DNA of 26,531 nucleotides, taken from positions 1 through 26,531 of the IMG/VR virus record IMGVR_UViG_3300010885_048176; one strand, written 5' to 3'. Source of the stretch: a virus. The notes under the pieces are model-generated. The model worked only from the letters and a program-made list of their open reading frames with translations. It did no database searches and was not told where the DNA came from. The stretch's first letter is position 1. Each line of letters starts with the position of its first letter. The position numbers were made by a program, and so were the translations under genes. Of this stretch, positions 21,802-26,531 are shown in pieces.

Positions 21802-22917
21802 ATGGCATCAGGCTTTGCACCTTACCTCCTCAAATCAATGGCTGAATTTGCAGGAGCGGACGACCCCGAATACAAATTAACAGCAACAGGATTTCTTAAA
21901 ATGCTTCTTGCATCAAATGCAGTGCGTGGAGGTTCGGTTCTTAAAACGAACTTACCAAGCGGACAAACAAGACAGGTTCAAATTAAATACCGTCCTCGTG
22001 CTACCGAAGCAATCATCAAAGAAACTGACGACTGCGACATCAATTATGCTCCGGCATATCTTGAAACAACTCTTACTATCCCGCGCACTGTAAAAACAGG
22101 AATTTATCTGTCTTTTGAAGATATGCGCAAATACGAAGCGGATGCCATTCAATCAAAAAGTTTAGGCAAACCTTCAACAACTTTGGCGAAAGAACTTGTT
22201 GACCGAGTAATGAGTGCTTCAAATGCACTTTTGACCGTAATCGACAAACGCCTTGAAACCGATGTGGTTTGGGGAAAAAATATTGTTACCGGTTTGGCTA
22301 CAGCAACAACTTTGAACATCAACAAGGACGCAACCAAGTTCGATGTGAACACAGGTATCGGAAAATTATTGGCTGATGCCGATGTAAACGAAATGTTCGG
22401 TATGCGCCATATCGTTGGCTCGGGATTGTTCAACAACTACCAGCGTCAATTGATTGGTGCAGGTCTTGGACAGAACGGAGTAAACAACGCACAGTTTGAA
22501 GCTGAATACAAATGGTATTTAGATTTGTTCGCATCTGCTAACGCAAACTGGGGAACAAACGCAATCGGAGTATTTGATTTGGAGGCAATAGGTTTTGCCG
22601 ACATTGACAAATTCGTTGGAGCGTTCAGCGGCACTTTAGGAACTTCACAATTGTTTCAAGCACAGATTCCGGTTATAGGCAACCAAAACGATGGAACGCT
22701 TAACGGAATGACTTTCGATATGCAGTTGAAGCCTATTGAGTGCCCTACTGTTCTCTTGAATGATTACGGTTCAGAAACAACCTTCGATAAGGGTTACGCG
22801 CTTTACATCACTAAAAACTACGGCTTGTTCCAAGTTCCAAGTGATTCTTACGCAGTTGCTGACCGCATGAGTGGAAACAACGGAGCTTTACTTTACACGG
22901 TTACAAACAACGTTTAA
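21802..22917 (+). CDS. Major capsid protein
   Basis: A 371-residue capsid protein, identified by order (scaffold, capsid, then connectors), by strong own-promoter context, and by composition: soluble, no Cys-rich or catalytic motif, mixed alpha/beta with a long loop (LPSGQTRQVQIKYRPRATEA) that could be an E-loop, a helical spine (TTLAKELVDRVMSASNALLT), and a C-terminal beta-rich part (NYGLFQVPSDSYAVADRMSG). The fold is presumably HK97-type. No separate prohead protease gene is visible, so maturation may not require one. A terminator follows 7 nt after the stop. Confidence 0.8.
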   Translation: MASGFAPYLLKSMAEFAGADDPEYKLTATGFLKMLLASNAVRGGSVLKTNLPSGQTRQVQIKYRPRATEAIIKETDDCDINYAPAYLETTLTIPRTVKTGIYLSFEDMRKYEADAIQSKSLGKPSTTLAKELVDRVMSASNALLTVIDKRLETDVVWGKNIVTGLATATTLNINKDATKFDVNTGIGKLLADADVNEMFGMRHIVGSGLFNNYQRQLIGAGLGQNGVNNAQFEAEYKWYLDLFASANANWGTNAIGVFDLEAIGFADIDKFVGAFSGTLGTSQLFQAQIPVIGNQNDGTLNGMTFDMQLKPIECPTVLLNDYGSETTFDKGYALYITKNYGLFQVPSDSYAVADRMSGNNGALLYTVTNNV

Positions 22918-22923
22918 AAACTG

Positions 22924-22953
22924 AAAGAGCAACCCCGTAAGGTTGTTCTTTTC
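22924..22953 (+). terminator. Intrinsic terminator after the capsid gene
   Basis: AAAGAGCAACC (22924-22934) pairs with GGTTGTTCTTT (22941-22951) through an 11-bp stem including one G.U, with loop CCGTAA and ending in a T-rich tract (TTCTTTT). It would separate abundant capsid mRNA from the downstream connector and tail genes, perhaps with partial read-through, since no clear promoter follows. Confidence 0.7.
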
Positions 22954-22958
22954 AAAAT

Positions 22959-23032
22959 CGTGGGGTGGCGCAGTTGGTTAGCGCGATGGACTCATAATCC
23001 ATAGGTCATTGGTTCGAGTCCAATTCCCGCAA
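22959..23032 (+). tRNA. tRNA with CAU anticodon (Met; initiator-like)
   Basis: A complete cloverleaf of 74 nt. Acceptor: CGTGGGG with TCCCGCA. D arm: GCGC/GCGC with a 9-nt loop. Anticodon arm: ATGGA-CTCATAA-TCCAT, anticodon CAT at 22993-22995. Variable loop: AGGTC. T arm: ATTGG-TTCGAGT-CCAAT. Discriminator A at 23032, followed by CTA instead of CCA, so the tail would be added by the host. Position 1 is C opposite A72, a mismatch that marks bacterial initiator tRNA; the anticodon stem has two of the three initiator G-C pairs (third is A-U), and pair 11:24 (C-G) is elongator-like. Elongator Met or lysidine-modified Ile2 remain possible. Confidence 0.92.
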
Positions 23033-23040
23033 CTATAAGC

Positions 23041-24069
23041 ATGGAATGTCTGAAAGATTATATCGGGTTAAGGTGGGCTAACGGAGCAGAACCGGTAAGC
23101 GGTTTATATGTAAACGACTTGCCCGGCATCTCGATAAAATCAATTGACAAGACGGCTAATGATGAACAGGTAACGTTCTTTGAGGTTTGGGAAAGCATAC
23201 AGCGCAGGGCTTTGCAGCGGTTTACTACCGATGTTCAAAATCGTTTTTCTACTCGATACAATTTGCGCAGAGTAACCGAAAATACCACGTGGAACAAACA
23301 GGTAGACACTAACACGAACCAAACTGCGGCAAGTGCCGAATACAGAGGGTTTGATATTCAGATGGGGGTTCCTCAATTGCAGGTAAGTAACTTTCAGGGA
23401 TGGGTTTCGCCAATGCAGGTTATTAACGTGCAAACGGTTTATATTTATCTGAAAGAAGCCAAAACAATTCCTTTGAAGTTCTTCAGCATTATAAACGGGT
23501 TTGCTACCGAGGTTTATTCAAAAAGCGTTACCGGTGCTGCGGGGTGGAATGAAGTTCAGGTGAACAGAGATTTTTACGATGTAATGCACTTGTTTGTAGC
23601 TTACGATGGTTCGGACATAGAATCACCGTATTTGCCGCTCGATTGGACTTACGACTATTTCTATTCGTCCGTTTTTATCACTTCGTGGGATGCAAGTTCA
23701 AGAATAATGGCTTGCAAATCTACGTTGGTAGATGCAGGTGTTTTGACTTATTTGAATAATACTTACGGAATGGCAGGTATTGTTTCGGTTCGTTGTAAAT
23801 ACGAGGGGATTATCTGTAAAAACAAATCGGTTATATCAACTGCCTTATGGTATTTGATGGGTGCTGAATTGTTAGCAGATAGAATTTACACCGACCGATT
23901 AAATCGTTACACCACTATTGACCGCGAAATTGCAAAACAGTTACGTGCAGAGTTCGAAGAAAGATACAACGTTGAACTGCAGTTGGCTTTGGATGGTATA
24001 AATATTCAGGTTTCAGACCCTTGTATTGATTGTAACGGACAGGTAATTTTAGCAGATTCACTACCATGA
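23041..24069 (+). CDS. Conserved structural protein, probable head-tail connector
   Basis: A 342-residue protein starting MECLKDYIGLRWANGAEPVS, then GLYVNDLPGISIKSIDKTAN. This opening recurs in a conserved virion protein of Bacteroidetes phages that lies next to the capsid and tail genes. The middle is beta-rich (VIYVKEAKTIPLKFFSII-like strands). The C-terminus is helical (IDREIAKQLRAEFEERYNVE) and ends with a DPCIDCNG motif. Position between the capsid gene and tail-completion genes suggests an adaptor or neck role. It overlaps the next gene by 4 nt. The exact role is not established. Confidence 0.65.
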   Translation: MECLKDYIGLRWANGAEPVSGLYVNDLPGISIKSIDKTANDEQVTFFEVWESIQRRALQRFTTDVQNRFSTRYNLRRVTENTTWNKQVDTNTNQTAASAEYRGFDIQMGVPQLQVSNFQGWVSPMQVINVQTVYIYLKEAKTIPLKFFSIINGFATEVYSKSVTGAAGWNEVQVNRDFYDVMHLFVAYDGSDIESPYLPLDWTYDYFYSSVFITSWDASSRIMACKSTLVDAGVLTYLNNTYGMAGIVSVRCKYEGIICKNKSVISTALWYLMGAELLADRIYTDRLNRYTTIDREIAKQLRAEFEERYNVELQLALDGINIQVSDPCIDCNGQVILADSLP

Positions 24070-24623
24070 TAAACGTAAGTGTTGATTTCGGGAATTTGAG
24101 CGTAGGTGCGGAGCTTTTAAAATCTCTTTCACCTGGCGGGCAACTTTACGATACTACTCTTAGAACAGTAGCAACGTCCATGTTAGGCGTAGTTAAAAAC
24201 CGCATACATGAAGAGGGTAAAGATGCAAGCGGGGGGCAGATTGGGAACTATTCGAAAGAATACATGGCAGTAAGAACTGGACAATTCAAGTCGAACGGGG
24301 TAAAAACCAAAGGCAAGAATAAAGGAGAAACACGACCGACTGGGGTGTTCACAAAAGGTAAACAAAAAGGGCAGCCACGCCCCCAATATAACCGAACAAG
24401 CGATACGAGAGTAGTAATCAGCTTAACGCGCCAAATGGAAAATGATTTTGTGGTTATTGCTACGGCTGACGGTTATGGATTGGGATATAATAACCCCGAC
24501 AACAAAAAGAAGGTTGGCTATGTGGAGAACACTTACAAGAAAAGTATTTTTTCATTGACCGAAGGAGAGGCAACACAAGCCGTTGCAATTGCGCAAAAAA
24601 CTATAAACGATGCCATTTCTTGA
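24066..24623 (+). CDS. Virion morphogenesis / tail completion-like protein
   Basis: A 185-residue basic protein. TTLRTVATSMLGVVKNRIHE, then EGKDASGGQIGNYSKEYM, reads like the core of phage head-tail joining proteins (gpS / HK97 gp10-type), which have a helix followed by G-x2-G and Y-x2-Y-x5-R. Residues 75-105 are very Lys/Gly-rich (KTKGKNKGETRPTGVFTKGK), a flexible positively charged loop. The start overlaps the previous stop by 4 nt and the end overlaps the next gene by 14 nt. Function is inferred from motif and order. Confidence 0.65.
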   Translation: MINVSVDFGNLSVGAELLKSLSPGGQLYDTTLRTVATSMLGVVKNRIHEEGKDASGGQIGNYSKEYMAVRTGQFKSNGVKTKGKNKGETRPTGVFTKGKQKGQPRPQYNRTSDTRVVISLTRQMENDFVVIATADGYGLGYNNPDNKKKVGYVENTYKKSIFSLTEGEATQAVAIAQKTINDAIS

Positions 24624-25233
24624 CCAACAGATAACGGTAGTAAATCAGGAGCTTCTTAAAGTTGCGCTGAATGATGCCCGCTTTGAATCCGGTCGGTTTA
24701 ATTCACTCGCGGGTGAAGTTATAAGAGATGGCAAAACGTTTCCCTGTATTATGTCACAGGATGCCGGCAAAGGAGGATATGAAGCACTTGACTTAGCGGT
24801 AATAGACGACACGGTTCCGATTCAGATTTACCATAAAGTTCTTGCAAAGCGTTATGAGTTAAATGTTCAAGGGCAGAAATCGGAGTATGGCGACCGAAAT
24901 AAATATGTAAAGGAAACAGTGTTAGTTAAAATGGTTGTGTTCGGTAAATTTTCAGCATTGAACGTTACAAATGAGCAACTCGAAGCAATTATTACAACAA
25001 ACTTTCCCGACAACATAAGTAAGGGAGATAATTCATTGGCAGACTCATTAAATCTTGATAGCCTTACCTACGCGATGCAATCCACAAACTTTTTGAGCAA
25101 ATCGGTATGGCAGGAAGAATACACAGGATACGAGTTCAAGCTTGCACCAGAAGATATTTTCTTCTCAATAAACTATACCATTAACAGCACGTGGCGAAAG
25201 GGATGTTTTCAATTATGTAACTGCTTAACTTAA
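24610..25233 (+). CDS. Conserved hypothetical, probable tail terminator/completion protein
   Basis: A 207-residue protein with no signal peptide or catalytic motif. N-terminus FLDQQITVVNQELLKVALND; centre VPIQIYHKVLAKRYELNVQG; end EEYTGYEFKLAPEDIFFSIN. It lies between the morphogenesis protein and the probable tail tube gene, where siphoviruses normally encode the tail terminator or a tail completion protein. The alternating strands and length fit, but no specific family is recognised. It overlaps the upstream gene by 14 nt. Confidence 0.6.
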   Translation: MPFLDQQITVVNQELLKVALNDARFESGRFNSLAGEVIRDGKTFPCIMSQDAGKGGYEALDLAVIDDTVPIQIYHKVLAKRYELNVQGQKSEYGDRNKYVKETVLVKMVVFGKFSALNVTNEQLEAIITTNFPDNISKGDNSLADSLNLDSLTYAMQSTNFLSKSVWQEEYTGYEFKLAPEDIFFSINYTINSTWRKGCFQLCNCLT

Positions 25234-25271
25234 CCAAAATAAAATTTTTCACTTAAATAAAAATCAAAAAA

Positions 25272-25811
25272 ATGGCATACTATCCATCAACTTGTAACCC
25301 TTTAGACCAACACAATTGCGACCCTTGCGAGCATATTGAGTTAGGTAAACTGCGTTCAGCGGCTTTCATTTCGAATGCTTTTACATTTACAGACCCAACA
25401 GACCCAACAGAATGGGCAGCAGGTATTGCCTCGGGCGACATTTTCATTATTCCAGAAACTCACGGGGAAGTTCCTCTTCCATCGCCTAAGATGGGCGCAG
25501 GTTTTGGAAATACCGTTGAGCAACTTTTGGCTTACGATTTTACTGCAAAGTATTTTGACCCGAATTTCGCAAGCAACGCCACATGGTATAATGCGATTAA
25601 AAAGAATCGTAACTTTAACTTTGCATGGAGGACTGAAACGCAAACTTACATTTCCACAAATACCGTTACAATTGTTCCAGGGTATCAGGTGCAAGACGAT
25701 TTAACTTCAATGGTAACATGGGAAGTTGGGTTGAAATGGCAGGCGCAGGACTTATCAGAACCGTTCAATACTCCTGAAGGAATATTTGACGAGTGCTACG
25801 TGCCTGCATAA
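25272..25811 (+). CDS. Probable major tail (tube) protein
   Basis: A 179-residue protein. The Cys-rich start CNPLDQHNCDPCEHIELGKL is followed by beta-strand-rich sequence with a tail-tube-like order: AAFISNAFTFTDPTDPTEWA, then VPLPSPKMGAGFGNTVEQLL, then MVTWEVGLKWQAQDLSEPFN. Repeated three-fold TDPTDPTE comes from a short tandem DNA repeat at 25390-25408. Position after the terminator-like gene and before a fibre-like gene supports a tube protein. Gene length matches small siphovirus tube proteins. It lies about 17 kb from the tape measure, contrary to common gene order. Confidence 0.65.
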   Translation: MAYYPSTCNPLDQHNCDPCEHIELGKLRSAAFISNAFTFTDPTDPTEWAAGIASGDIFIIPETHGEVPLPSPKMGAGFGNTVEQLLAYDFTAKYFDPNFASNATWYNAIKKNRNFNFAWRTETQTYISTNTVTIVPGYQVQDDLTSMVTWEVGLKWQAQDLSEPFNTPEGIFDECYVPA

Positions 25812-25829
25812 AAATAAATTCGTTTTAGT

Positions 25830-25855
25830 GTGCGTTGATGTGAAAGTCAGCGCAC
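25830..25855 (+). terminator. Hairpin after the tail tube gene
   Basis: GTGCGTTGA (25830-25838) pairs with TCAGCGCAC (25847-25855), 9 bp with one U.G and an 8-nt loop. It is followed by CTTAAATTAT rather than a U run, so termination is likely partial. It may stabilise the end of an abundant tube mRNA. Confidence 0.45.
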
Positions 25856-25874
25856 CTTAAATTATAAAAGCCGT

Positions 25875-26531
25875 ATGAAGAAAATACTCACAGTTCTTTT
25901 CAGCTTTATTTTTTTTCACGGCATGTCGCAAACGGTATTCGACCCGAATGCTAAAAAGATAGTGCTGTTTTATCTATCCCCAACAGTTTACATTGTCGAT
26001 ACTGTTCCATTAAACACACACCTTATTTTATGGAGGCTTAATCCTGCGGCAAATGATACTTTCGGGTCAATTACTTTGCAGGATGATTCGCGCACAATGG
26101 CGAAGTTTAATTTTCTGCAAACTTCATTTTCAAGTAATCAGGAGCTTTACAATTACGTAATCAACTATTCAAAGGATACCTATAAATTAGGCGCACAACC
26201 AACATACAGGCAGAACCATTTTGGGTTTCAGCCTTTGACATCGCTAAGTCAAAGCAGTGCAAGTGTTGGTCAGGTTCCTGTTTGGAATGATACGAATTGG
26301 GTAGCAAAAACAGTTTATGGTGCTACAGGAGCTACTGGCGCAAATGGTTCTGTTGGGGCTACTGGGGCAGTCGGAGTGACAGGTTCGCAAGGGGCAACGG
26401 GCGCAACAGGAGCGGATGGGGCATCTATGTCTATTTGGAAATATCTTGCCAAAACAACTACGACATCAGGCTATCCTTCAAATGGAAGGGTTCAATGGAA
26501 TAATTCAACACAAATATCTTCAACCGCATTA
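25875..26531 (+). CDS. Collagen-repeat fibre-like protein with signal-like N-terminus (truncated)
   Basis: The frame is open from ATG 25875 to the window edge (219 codons), so the C-terminus is missing. Residues 1-19 (MKKILTVLFSFIFFHGMSQ) look like a Sec signal peptide, with a cleavage-like site before Q19. Residues 20-145 are beta-rich (VPLNTHLILWRLNPAANDTF). Residues 149-184 are twelve uninterrupted G-x-y triplets (GATGATGANGSVGATGAVG), a collagen-like rod typical of phage tail fibres and some surface proteins. A trimeric fibre or tail-tip adhesin after the tube gene is the best guess. A Sec signal would be odd for a virion part assembled in the cytoplasm. Confidence 0.75.
   Translation, partial: MKKILTVLFSFIFFHGMSQTVFDPNAKKIVLFYLSPTVYIVDTVPLNTHLILWRLNPAANDTFGSITLQDDSRTMAKFNFLQTSFSSNQELYNYVINYSKDTYKLGAQPTYRQNHFGFQPLTSLSQSSASVGQVPVWNDTNWVAKTVYGATGATGANGSVGATGAVGVTGSQGATGATGADGASMSIWKYLAKTTTTSGYPSNGRVQWNNSTQISSTAL

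Noticed and set aside
22959-23032. tRNA as a prophage attachment site
   Set aside because: No integrase and no repeated tRNA 3' fragment are seen in the window, and the tRNA sits inside the phage structural region.
26297-26503. 68-codon frame rich in Gly/Trp at the right end
   Set aside because: It is the shifted reading of the collagen-like repeats of the real gene that begins at 25875.
1-26531. CRISPR array, insertion sequence, retron or diversity-generating retroelement
   Set aside because: No regularly spaced repeats, transposase or reverse transcriptase, and no template/variable repeat pair were found by eye.

Overview
The window looks like a contiguous piece of a tailed double-stranded DNA phage (or prophage) of the Bacteroidetes. 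The host assignment rests on four things: sigma-ABfr-type promoter boxes (TAnnTTTG, twice with a well-placed TTG at 21 bp), AT-rich codon use, the near absence of Shine-Dalgarno sequences, and structural proteins that resemble those of Bacteroidetes siphoviruses. A tape measure protein and a candidate tail tube protein point to a long non-contractile tail. I see no integrase, repressor or host gene, so lifestyle is undecided.

Layout. (1) 1-837, minus strand: a compact cluster ending in a truncated DNA cytosine-methyltransferase-like gene, headed by two tiny genes, a wHTH-like 47-residue protein and a 38-residue ORF. (2) 941-2363: a VRR-NUC nuclease (+), an HNH endonuclease (-), and a 550-bp gene-free stretch rich in inverted repeats. 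That stretch holds a minus-strand promoter, a terminator hairpin, a competing fold and more helices, and it is the best candidate here for an undescribed RNA. (3) 2364-8354, plus strand: terminase small and large subunits, four small genes, then a tail-assembly-chaperone-like gene with an apparent -1 frameshift site (nine T), then the tape measure. (4) 8356-16035: an antisense small lipoprotein, two large tail-tip-like proteins, a glycosyltransferase, the portal with a zinc-ribbon insertion, a minor head protein and a small Cys-rich protein. (5) 15983-20781, minus strand: eleven tightly overlapping genes with four glycosyltransferases, a FkbM methyltransferase, small unknowns and putative DNA-binding proteins. 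It reads as a cargo operon for glycan building, inserted against the direction of the structural operon. (6) 20831-26531, plus strand: strong promoter, scaffold, major capsid protein, terminator, a CAU tRNA with initiator-like features, three connector/tail-completion-like proteins, a probable tail tube protein, and the start of a collagen-repeat fibre-like protein that runs off the window.

How it works together. Terminase, portal, minor head protein, scaffold and capsid protein package and build the head. The 23-25 kb genes probably join head to tail. The chaperone, tape measure and tail-tip proteins build the tail. The order is shuffled relative to the usual head-then-tail order: the chaperone and tape measure lie between terminase and portal, about 17-19 kb from the tail tube gene. 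The sugar genes may decorate virions or change the host surface. Assignments come from reading motifs by eye; no database search was run.
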